Below, one piece after another: positions 53,552-64,000 of a stretch of DNA of 64,000 bases. Origin of the DNA: Peronospora farinosa (taxonomy: Eukaryota > Oomycota > Peronosporomycetes > Peronosporales > Peronosporaceae); contig CANTFK010000580.1 in NCBI GenBank assembly GCA_947646735.1, positions 1 through 64,000 of the forward strand. The letters run 5' to 3'. Positions within the stretch are counted from its first letter, which is position 1, and each line of letters opens with the position of its first letter. A program made the position numbers and the translations under genes. The notes under the pieces were generated by a model. That model searched no databases, was not told the origin of the DNA, and worked only from the letters and a program-made list of their open reading frames with translations.

Positions 53552-54847
53552 TGTGGCGAAGTGAAGGAGTGAATTCGCAAAGTGTGATCACATATTTTCG
53601 GTTAAGTCCGAAATGGCCAATATTGATGCGTCGCGATCTCGCAGAAAGGTTTCGAGATGACGTCAAATGGGATGGAAAACAGTGAATGGTGTAGTTTGCA
53701 GTTCTATGTGGGGTCAAATATGGCCTAGAAACTACGCTATTGCGATCTCCAGTATTTTCGGTGGCGATCCGCGTGAACGCGATCGCTAAGAAGGAGGATG
53801 GGTACATCCAAGTATGTGGAAGACGGTCTGGTGTGGATCACGTCACTATGGAGGAATGGAATGGTGGACATGACATGTCACAAAGATGGACCATCTCACA
53901 TGACCTGAGAAACGGTGAAGAGGACAAGTCGTGATCCGGCGGATCGCGATCCGATGCTAATTATTAGTATCGCGATCCGATATTAAGTATTAGTACCGAG
54001 ATCCGATATTAATTATTAGTATCGCGATCCGATACTAATTATTTAGTAACGCGATCCGATACTAATTATTAGTACCGCGATCTGATACTAATTATTTAGT
54101 ACCGCGATCCGATACTAATTATTAGTACCGCGATCTGATACTAAAATGGTATTAGATCCGAGCGAGGTAGCGATCCAGATCGCGGCGATATTGGAGTGGA
54201 CCACATTACAAGATCTGATTTTTCCGAAAGGGCGATACGTGGCAACAGATCCTGAGCTACAGATAGTCAAGATCATAGGTTTTGGTATTTGATTGGTTAA
54301 CATTAACAGAGTTCAATTTGCTTCTAAGTACACGTGTCGACTCTCTTCCGGGCTGGATTCTTTGGCCACCCGACGTCTCAAGGAAATCTACATACTACGC
54401 AAGTCATATCCCTGGATTGTTTGGCCAGGGATTGCAAGAATTCTCAACAAAACAACTCAAGCTGCGATTGGACGCAGAGGACTAAGAAGTCCAGATACAA
54501 GATCGCGAGACGGCTCAAGTGGTCAGAAGGCAAGCGTATTAAGTATCAACCCATTGGACAAGGCGATCTCAAGAGAGATCAGGGCGACTCATATAGAGCA
54601 CCCCAAGAACAACTGCGATCGTGTGAGGAATTCCACTCGATCGCCCCCCACCTATCCCTAACACAATCAAGTTCAACATCGACTCAAGTCCACCGAGAAG
54701 TGTGCAACCCGCCCTACCGACGGGTACACAAGGTGAGGAAGGAATTGCTTTACACGGAAACAGAGTACCCCCTCCTATAGTCGGTCGTCTGAGCGCCAGT
54801 GGAGAGCTGGAAACGCATCAGCATTTTGCGAATCCCACTCCACCACA
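53552..54847 (+). mobile_element. Shared middle LTR of the C/D tandem (1296 bp)
   Basis: TGTGGCGAAG to CTCCACCACA. It serves as 3' LTR of C and 5' LTR of D, the hallmark of LTR-LTR unequal exchange. Array at 53941-54150; stem-loop at 54408-54432. Confidence 0.88.
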
Positions 54848-57136
54848 ATGGTGCGCGTGCCCGGATCTTCTGGTGACTCGGGATTTCACCGTGAGTCCCT
54901 GAGAGAAGATGTAAAGGTCAAAATTGAACCTGGGATTGAAGCGTCAGCGGTAGAGAGATCGCCGCAGACGCGTGAAGAAAGAGGATCTCCAGATCATCAG
55001 CGTTTTGGGAGGGGCGCAGATGAGCAGAAACAAGAGAGGAAGATCGATCACTCTATCTGGAAGAAAAATCTCCACCCCCTCCCCAGGTCCTTTCGAGGAC
55101 CCCTGCGGATCGCGTTGCAAAACGCGATCCGCTGGATAAAAATCCTATGGTCATAACCGAGGGAAATTTATCCAAAACCACTCCGAATTCGAAGAAGAAG
55201 AAGAATTCGAAGCCATATCGAGTGAAGATGAAGGCGCCTGAATCGGATCATGATGATACCGACATGAAGCCGGCGCAGGAGGATGATAAGACGGAAGGAT
55301 GGCAATAGATCAGCTGGAATGGTGTTTTCATTGGAAGGCGCTTAAAGATCTGTTGTCAAGCGATCCCGTTCTAAAGATTTTGAAACCGAACTTGATTAAA
55401 TCGCTACGAGGACCAATTTCAGCTCCCATTCCGACACCGAACCAGTTGGAAGCGATCCGTCGGCTTATGAAGTTGCTCCAAAACGCTGGATTCACCGCTG
55501 GAGATTTTGACGCGCAGGTGCTGTTGGAATGCGATCATGATCGGGTGATCCAAACAGGGCGATCTCTTTTTTCGAAGCTAGTTCCGCTAACTGGAGAGCG
55601 CGATCCGGTGGATCAGACGATCCAGCCGATTGCAGATATACCAAAAGGATATCATACTGGATCTTCGCAGTATATGTCAGCGGAATCCGAAGGGGAGTTG
55701 GACGACTCGATTAATATGCAGCGAATGTCACTTGGACCGGCTGGTGCAGCGCATATTCGCGAGCGACTGGCACCGATTAAGGCCAGAGAACAATCGACGA
55801 CGGCACTCACAGCTGAAGACATGAATGTGACTGGATCAGGTCAATTGCAATCTTATTTTGAAGCTGCCATGAGAAAGTACGAGCAGGATCAAGCTCGCAT
55901 GATCGCCAGTCGATCCGCGATCCCTACAAACACCCCAAAAGTTTGCATTTCGGATGTGGATATGGAATCGGCCGGATCGCGTCAATCGCGATCCAATAAT
56001 TACGATCCAGACGATTTGGGTCTGGAGGATCTAAGACGGCCACAAGTCGCAAGTGCAGGCGCTGTACCTAATGGTGGACTTGTCACGCAGCGGATTCAAA
56101 TGTCTGCGATCGCAGATCTAAAATAATTTACAGGACGAGACAATGATGAAGATCGAGCGAGAAGTTGGGTCAACAAGGCCAAGTCGGCGTTCTTACGCGA
56201 CCAAGCCCCGGATGATGAAAAATGACTAGTATTTGGTGCTTTACTTACGAGGCCGGCACGAAATTGGTATAGCCAGTTAAGTCGATCCACTCAGAAATCT
56301 TGGAAGTCGTTGTTGGAGATCTTCATGATCCAGTATTGTGGATATGGTATTTCGGTCGGGAGAAAATACTATCATGCGAAGAAGCGATCCGATGAAACAC
56401 CATTGTAATATTTGTATTGGCTGAATGTAGCCGCGATCCGAGCAAAAATTCCCATTCGGGAGGGATCGCCCTCAATTCGCCGAGAACATGTGACACATTT
56501 CATTGGTACACTTGACGATCGCGATCTGCCTAAGCAGTTGACTTTGTTACGCCTTGGAGACGCCGATGATATGGAAGAAACTCTGCGAACATATCAACGC
56601 ATGGAGGGAAGACAGTATCCGAGTGAAATGGGGTCAAGCAAATTTCGTCAGCGATCTGCGTCGGCATCCACTCCGGCACCCTCGAAACCAACTCGTGCCG
56701 TGAGAGCGATTCGCCTGGAAGGCAGTAGTAGTGAGTCAGACTCGGACCTTAGTGGATCAGACGCCTAAACAGATCGACGCAACTTATGTGTGGCCACAGT
56801 ACCAGATCGCGTGAAGAATATAGTGATCAACGCGCGAGATCGGACAATTTGAATCAAGATCGCGGTCCAGATCGCGTGGTGAATCAGAAGGCTTGTACCC
56901 ATTGTGGGTCGAAGAAACACGATGATCGTGGATGCTGGAATAGACTAACGTGTCAGAAATGTGGTCGTAAGGGACATCCGTCGGACAAGTGTTTTTACAC
57001 CTGTGCTGCCTGCGGAGATATCCATGAGCATGGAAAATGTCGAATGGAAGAATTCTACAACATGATATGCAAGTGGTATGTTCCAACCAAGCATGCTGGA
57101 ATGCTTCCGCCGAAGGCTAAGGAAATGTTAAACTAG
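54848..57136 (+). pseudogene. Chronos D gag
   Basis: Pieces 54848-55156, 55299-56126, 56412-56768 and 56786-57136 match C codon for codon, including the three zinc knuckles in the last piece. It carries the same frame losses as C. Confidence 0.85.
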
Positions 57137-57198
57137 GACGCTCGCCAGGTTGGAATCTGGTACGAGCCGAGCGTTCTAGGCTCTGCATTTATGCATTT

Positions 57199-58232
57199 GT
57201 GGAAAGAAGATCGACAGATCAGGGCGTTAACACTCAGATCGACCCGAATGATACATGTGAAGATTCAAAAATTCTGCGTTCAATATCAAGCATCGTAAGA
57301 GTTGATGAATATGCCCGATCGCCTGCGAAAATGGAGCTCGACTTAGCACGAGGTGAATCACGGGGATATTGGAAATATCATACCCCAGGAAAATGGTTCA
57401 AGCAAGCCAAGGCAACGGGCAAGATCAACAATGAAAAGGCGATTATGTTGTTTGATTCTGGAGCCGAAATTTTAAATCGTCGACACCACATTTGCTCTTA
57501 AGGTAGGATGTGTCATTGATGAGAGTCAGAGGCAAGAATGTGTTAGGTTTGGTGAAAACACATACTTTGACGGATGGTCGTACAAGAATCAAGATTACGC
57601 TGAATGGATCGCTAGTCTATTATTTTGATGCTTGGGTAGGAGATCAAGTAGGTCAAGACGCGATCCTAGGAATGGATTTCATGGTCCCAGCTGGAATACG
57701 CCTGGATTTAGCAGATGGAACACTTTGTTTGCCTGATGAGGTCAGGATCCTTCTGAATGGACGAAGACATCCTTATCGGGCGACCATACAAGCGATCACA
57801 GTTACAGATCAATATGTGGTGATCCCAGTGGGTAAATCGACCGAAGTGAAGATCGGGGTTAGTCCTCCTAAGGCCAAGATCTGGGTGAGGCGCGATCCGA
57901 AATGGGTACCTACAGTAACTACGGGACCGGGTCAGATCAAGTATCTACAGCTAACTAATATCGGCGATCAAAAAGCGATTTTAATTCATGGATCGCCATT
58001 AGGTTGGTGGATGGTCGCTGATATGATACCTCGGTCCCCAGGTTATGTCTCGGTGGGATCGCGTCGGTATAACGAATGGCAGACATTAGCGTTCGAAGCG
58101 ACAACGGATCGGGAAGAAGAACTACTGGAAGAGTTTACCGGACCGCTAGTGTATCATCCTTCGTACTCTACGCCGAAGAGGATCTTAACACGCTCAAAAG
58201 AGGAAGCAGAAGAAGGACTACGGAAACGATGA
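57199..58232 (+). pseudogene. Chronos D protease
   Basis: DSGA motif in 57199-57501, same 1-nt frame change, body in 57510-58232. Identical translation to C. Confidence 0.85.
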
Positions 58233-60550
58233 AACTCACGACACGATCCAATGATGAATGCGATGCGATAAGAGAAATCGGTGGAAACAATGTAAAAGAT
58301 CTGGTGATCGAAGATGAAAGTGAACAAGTAGCGCAATCTCCCATGGGTAATCAATGCGATCAGAGGGATGTCAAATGTCGATCACGCGCAAGGGCCGTGG
58401 GGTGAAGATAATTGCGCTCGCAATAACTATACACAGGAATGTATGGAGCGCGATCCGACAATTAATGACCGTGATCTGGCCGATCTGGTTGATCCGGTAG
58501 TTGATGACCGCGATCTGGCCGATCTGGATCGCGATCTGCGAGAACAAGAGCAAGCTAGTGATACTACGACTATCAACGACGAATGCATTCTAGCCGGAGG
58601 AAGTGTAAAGATGAAGCCTGAAGACTCGATGTATTACCACGAGAGTGGTGAATTGTATGCCGAAGACGTGGATCAGCATATGGCTGTTTTGCCTGAGATT
58701 GTGTCATCCACCGAAGAAGTTACGATTGATGATATCCAAGTGGGCGATCCGGGAGTTCCTTTAACCAAGGACCAAGAAGGTCTACGGCAATTGATTTGGG
58801 CGAACCGACACTTACTCATTGGCAAAGGAAACGCGCTTCCTCCTGCAGCTCGAGGAGCAGTATGTGATATCGATGTTGGTGGAGCACACCCGATCGCACA
58901 GCGAGTACGACCGGTCGCTCCCAAATTTCGCGAGAAGTTAGCTGACCTAATCAAAGGATTACTATCAGCCAGGATTATCCAGCCGTCGGCATCACCATGG
59001 GCTTCGCCGATTGTGGTAATTATAAAAAATAATGGTGTCGACATCCGGTTATGTATTGACTATCGGCGGGTGAATCAACTTACGAGATTGATGGTGTATC
59101 CTATGCCGCTGATTAGCGAGTTATTGCAAGATATGGATAAGGCTATGTGGTATTGTTAGTTGGATATGGCCAGTGGATTTTGGGTCGTGGAAATGATCGA
59201 GCGAGCGAGGATGATTTCTGCTTTTATCATGCCGTCAGGCATGCTCGAGTAGTTACGAATGCCGTTTGGGCTAAAAACGCTCCGCAGATTTACCAACGTC
59301 TAATTGATAATGCACTGTATGGATACCTCAAGATCGGTACGGATCCAAACGCAATTGCTACAGGATCACTCGACTCCACTGATATGGTAACGGGATCGCC
59401 AAAAGTGGCTGATGTATTCACTGAAGGTGAGCCGGACGCTAGCCAGAAGCCATCTGTACTCGGCCGAAGGTCATATATTGATGACATACTAATTCCAGCA
59501 ACATCGTGGACCTCCTTATATGATAAGGTAAAGCGATTGCTGGAAGTATGCAGTGAATGGAATTTGTCGATCAGTCTCGCTAAGAGTTTTTGGGGACGAC
59601 GTAAAGTGGGTTACCTGGGTCATCAAGTCTCACTTGCAGGAATAGAAGCTCATCCGAAGGATTTGGGATCGCTGGTGAATATTCCGTTCCCAAGAACGTT
59701 GCGATCGATGCAATCGTTTCTGGGTAGTTTGAATTACTATAGTCGATTTGTCGAAGACTTTGCAATTTATGCGTCAGTGCTATATGAATTACGGGAAGCA
59801 GATTTCCACGAAATCCGCTGTTCTGACAAGATGAATGCATTGGATTCGACTGTCGCAACCAGGAATGATTCAGATCAAAAGTTCGATATTGGGGACGATC
59901 CAGATCCAGAAGGACGGACTCGATGGGAAAAAGCGATGATCGCATTTACCATGTTGAAAGCCAAGATCGCTAATACCCTTATCCTCAGACACTTCGATCC
60001 AGATCGGCCTCCGGTAATTTTCATATATGCGAGTAAATGGGCGGTTTCAGCAGCTTTGTTGCAGGAGTATGATGGTACATATTGGCCAGTTACGTTTACA
60101 AGCCGAACGCTGAAGCCGAATGAGATCAATTACGGAATGGTCGAGAAGGAGATACTAGCATTACTTCGGATTTTGGATATATGTTATTGCATGCTAGTTT
60201 CGCGAGAGATTAAAGTTCTCACGCGTTTCTCGACGATGGCCTGGTTGGTGCAATCCTCCGGTCTCAATGGCAGGCTAGGTAGGTTGGCCGCATTATTATC
60301 GACTTGGACTTTGGAGATCAAGAAATGTGAAAAGGGCGAAGATGAAATACTTGGTGCCCTGGCTGCAAGTGTGACTCCCCGTGAAGAAGTCGATGAAGTG
60401 TTGATCGCGATCGCTCCTCGGAAACAGCCAAGGCAAACTCTAAGTATGCCACCGCCTACGGTGGAAGAAGATGAAAGTCTCTTGGTCGTCAGTTTCGATG
60501 GATCGGCACGAACCAAGCGAAAGGGTGGATCATACAGTGCGATAATATGA
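58233..60550 (+). pseudogene. Chronos D reverse transcriptase and RNase H1
   Basis: Same stops as C at equivalent sites (59157-59159, near 59250, 60548-60550). YIDD near 59480. The sharing of three nonsense codons dates the duplication after loss of function. Confidence 0.87.
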
Positions 60551-61114
60551 AAACTTCCTGAGTGGACTATTGTGGCTGCTGCATCGGAATATGCAACGGA
60601 CTTAACAGGGAACGAAGCCGAATATCGGGGTTTACTATCAGGCTTTGATCTGTTGGAGAATCAGACTAGGGGACGCGTAATCATTTGTGGCGACTCCAAC
60701 CTAGTGATTCGACAGATGCGGGGTGAAATCGATTGCAAGGCTCCTGGACTGCAGTTGTTGCGACAGAAGGCAATGGAGAAGCTTCGATCATGGATGATCC
60801 ATGAGTTCGTACATATGAAGCGCGATTGGAACCAAAGTGCAGATCGACTGGCAAGTACTGCTTTGCAGAAGGAACAAGGTGTGGTCATCACTTCGGAAAG
60901 AGATCGCCAAGATCTCATTACCCTTAATAGACTGGATGAGTTGTTGAAGTCGAAGCAGACCGAATCGGTGGTTAGAGTTGCTGCGATTACCAGATCAACT
61001 AGGAGAAGACGTCAACTACCCGAGATTTTGCAGGAATTTGAGCGCGAACAAGTTCGCCGTAATCGTTTCGAAGTTCTGCAGTCTCATGAAGAGGGAAAAG
61101 CTGAAGATTTGTGA
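60551..61114 (+). pseudogene. Chronos D RNase H2 fused to pol tail
   Basis: Same integrase-chromodomain deletion junction as C (near 61030). Ends at TGA 61112-61114. Confidence 0.88.
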
Positions 61115-61382
61115 ATCGGTTATTTCGCTTACGGAGAGTGGAAATGGCTGTACGAAATGGTTGTATAGCTGGAGGAACTAGGATATATGTGAATTTAAGT
61201 GTCGATCGAAAGTCTGAAAGACCAGATCGCGACTGAAAAGGCCCAAAAAAACAAGAAGACGATTGCAAGAACGACCAGAAGAATGTAACAAAAACAGTGA
61301 AATTGTATTGAATGCTGAGGAGATGAAATTAGATCGCGCCGAAGAACTAGATCGCGCTGAAGTACCAGATTGTGCCGGAGTA

Positions 61383-62896
61383 TCAGATCGCGCCAAGTAC
61401 TAGATCGTACTGAAGTACCAGATCGCGCTGAAGTACCAGACCGCGCCGGAGTACCAGATCGCGCCAAGTACCAGATCGCGTTGAAGTACCGGATCGCGCC
61501 AGAGTACCAGTACCAGATCGCGTTGAAGTACCGGATCGCGCCAGAGTACCAGATCGCGCTAGAGTACCAGATCGCGCCCGAGTATTAGACTGTGCCGAGG
61601 TACCAGATCGCGCCGAAATCTCGGATCGCGTCGAAGTCCCAGATCGCACCGGAGTACCAGATTGCGTTAAATTACCAGATCGCGGTGGAGTACCAGATCG
61701 CGCTGAAATACCAGATCGCGTCAGGGTACCACCAGATCGCGTCGAAGTACCAGATCGCGCCGGAGTGCCAGATCGCGTCAGAGTATCAGATCGCGCCAAA
61801 GTATTAGACTGTGCCGAAGTACCGGATTGTGCCGGAATTTCAGATCGCGTCGAAGTCCCAGATCGCGCTGGAATGCCAGATCCCTCCGAGGTCGCAGATT
61901 GAGCAGAAGTACCGGAAGCGCTGCGGGGACGTTTACAGGGGACGTCCAGAGTCGGTGAAGATGACGCACGTTTGCGATTGGGTGACGAGGGATTGGACAT
62001 CGCGAGAAGGCTAGTCGGAGAAGGAAGTAAGCCCATAGAAAATTCTTCCAGATGCGAACGAAGTAAATCTTGATCCTGGATGGCCAGATCGCGCTCCGCC
62101 TCTCGATCTGCAACTTCGGTACGAAGTCTACCCAAAGCTGCGTCGTTCGGAATACTCGCACTCAGGAGGCGATCATGATCAAACTCGAGCGCGCTCAGCG
62201 TCTCTTGCAGCTGTTTCACGGATTGCTGGGTCTGAGAGCGAGCTTTCTTGTACTTGGACGCCTTGCTTTTCATGCGTCGAAGGTCATGGGCCAAATCACT
62301 GTCTGCCGTATTACGCTGTGCGAGGATGGAGTCCAGTTGCTGTTGGAGGGACGTGATCTGCTGCCGGAATTTTCCTTCCAGAGTTCGCTGAAGATTGGCC
62401 GCCTCACGGCGGAATTTATCCTGCAGGCGATGTTTCTCTGCATTGCTCGAAACAAGGCATTCTTCAGATCGGCGATTTCCTGAGACTGATCCGTTAGCTG
62501 GTTCAGTTCTTCGTCGAGACCTTCGGCCATGTGGAGAGCGGCATCAAGTTGTTGACGCAACTATTCATCTCGACGCAATACGAATGTGCACAGTCGAGGC
62601 ACCAACTCGTGATACGAATTGAGTTCCGTCTCCAGCTGATTTCCACGAAATTCCTGCTCCTGCAAGGCATTTTCCATGGAGTGATAGCTTTCCACGATGG
62701 TATCTTGTACTTCCAGGCGGTCATACAATGAAGAAACCAACGAGATCGCGTTTTGACGATCCGTAACGGGAGGAAGGATTATCCGGGTAGACGGGAGCAG
62801 GATACGCGATCCGGTAGAGGAATTCATCGTTGGATCGCGCGTGACGAGAACACCGGTTTGGGGGTGGCGATCGTTTTCGGGTGTAGGTCTGGCCAT
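61383..62896 (-). pseudogene. aORF of Chronos D
   Basis: Better preserved than C: from ATG 62896 it runs to a single TAG near 62570, continues in the same frame, shifts once near 62455 and then stays open to 61383. About 504 codons: N-terminal helices, a long coiled coil (E, Q, L, R-rich, including LAHDLRRMKSKASKYKKAR), a basic segment and hexapeptide repeats. Confidence 0.74.
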
Positions 62897-62981
62897 AAGG
62901 GACGAAGTGACGAGAAGAGTGAAGCGAGACAGTGCACAGTTAGGCAAACACTGTATGTGGGCTATCGGTGCAGGGGACGAT

Positions 62982-64000
62982 TGTGGCGAAGTGAAGGAGT
63001 GAATTCGCAAAGTGTGATCACATATTTTCGGTTAAGTCCGAAATGGCCAATATTGATGCGTCGCGATCTCGCAGAAAGGTTTCGAGATGACGTCAAATGG
63101 GATGGAAAACAGTGAATGGTGTAGTTTGCAGTTCTATGTGGGGTCAAATATGGCCTAGAAACTACGCTATTGCGATCTCCAGTATTTTCGGTGGCGATCC
63201 GCGTGAACGCGATCGCTAAGAAGGAGGATGGGTACATCCAAGTATGTGGAAGACGGTCTGGTGTGGATCACGTCACTATGGAGGAATGGAATGGTGGACA
63301 TGACATGTCACAAAGATGGACCATCTCACATGACCTGAGAAACGGTGAAGAGGACAAGTCGTGATCCGGCGGATCGCGATCCGATGCTAATTATTAGTAT
63401 CGCGATCCGATATTAAGTATTAGTACCGAGATCCGATATTAATTATTAGTATCGCGATCCGATACTAATTATTTAGTAACGCGATCCGATACTAATTATT
63501 AGTACCGCGATCTGATACTAATTATTTAGTACCGCGATCCGATACTAATTATTAGTACCGCGATCTGATACTAAAATGGTATTAGATCCGAGCGAGGTAG
63601 CGATCCAGATCGCGGCGATATTGGAGTGGACCACATTACAAGATCTGATTTTTCCGAAAGGGCGATACGTGGCAACAGATCCTGAGCTACAGATAGTCAA
63701 GATCATAGGTTTTGGTATTTGATTGGTTAACATTAACAGAGTTCAATTTGCTTCTAAGTACACGTGTCGACTCTCTTCCGGGCTGGATTCTTTGGCCACC
63801 CGACGTCTCAAGGAAATCTACATACTACGCAAGTCATATCCCTGGATTGTTTGGCCAGGGATTGCAAGAATTCTCAACAAAACAACTCAAGCTGCGATTG
63901 GACGCAGAGGACTAAGAAGTCCAGATACAAGATCGCGAGACGGCTCAAGTGGTCAGAAGGCAAGCGTATTAAGTATCAACCCATTGGACAAGGCGATCTC
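62982..64000 (+). mobile_element. Third LTR of the tandem, cut by the window end
   Basis: Matches 53552-54570 throughout, including the array 63371-63580 and the stem-loop 63838-63862. By homology it would end near 64277. Confidence 0.88.

Larger units (their letters stand above)
54848..62981 (+). mobile_element. Chronos D internal region
   Basis: Second tandem unit, same content as C: gag from ATG 54848, protease 57199-58232, RT/RNase H1 58233-60550 with TAG at 59157-59159 and TGA at 60548-60550, RNase H2 with integrase deletion to 61114, antisense ORF, polypurine tract. The only difference from C that I noticed is one extra base near 62686. I compared the reading frames along the whole unit, not every base. 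Confidence 0.9.

Overview
The window is a 64 kb block of nested, mostly decayed LTR retrotransposons with no recognisable host gene. Introns, rRNA, tRNA, CRISPR and bacterial operons are not seen. The organism is most likely an oomycete (Phytophthora or a downy mildew). The dominant Ty3/Gypsy family has a pol with protease, RT, a first RNase H, a second plant/archaeal-type RNase H, integrase and a C-terminal chromodomain. That is the layout described in the literature for oomycete 'Chronos' elements (from memory, not searched). Two other families are present: a Ty1/Copia element and a short-LTR chromodomain Gypsy element, called G2 here.

Layout. (1) 1-2548: 3' end of a Chronos-like element (E0), with an antisense ORF (aORF) and most of its 3' LTR. 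(2) 2549-5680: 5' half of a Copia element, minus strand. (3) 5687-14668: 3' part of Chronos element A (plus), from protease to chromodomain, then an aORF and the 3' LTR. (4) 14669-24070: Chronos element B (minus), lacking RT, RNase H1 and the aORF, and interrupted by a solo LTR at 17803-18893. (5) 24071-24690: LTR fragments. (6) 24691-28800: G2 copy a (minus). (7) 28801-29092: the missing end of the E0 LTR, inverted. (8) 29093-31970: 3' half of the same Copia. (9) 31977-35982: 5' part of a Chronos element (E: LTR, gag, start of protease). (10) 35983-37032: G2 and gag debris. (11) 37033-44120: G2 copy b with 5' LTR, gag and pol. (12) 44121-64000: two nearly identical 9.43 kb Chronos units (C, D) in tandem, laid out LTR-internal-LTR-internal-LTR.

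Inverting 2549-29092 back would simultaneously restore one E0 LTR, one complete Copia, and one Chronos element (E+A) carrying that Copia in its protease gene, with matching 6 bp target duplications. The window therefore appears to record a single clean 26.5 kb inversion, or an assembly inversion of that size.

The best candidate for an undescribed system is the antisense gene between pol and the 3' LTR. E0, A and C/D each carry, on the strand opposite to gag-pol, a long coiled-coil protein gene with a basic/serine-rich centre and fast-changing repeats; A adds a ~270-residue C-terminal domain. The unrelated G2 elements carry a different antisense ORF, with a C2HC zinc-finger-like motif and an SR-rich tail, also downstream of pol. 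A conserved LTR stem-loop with compensatory base-pair changes is a second notable signal.
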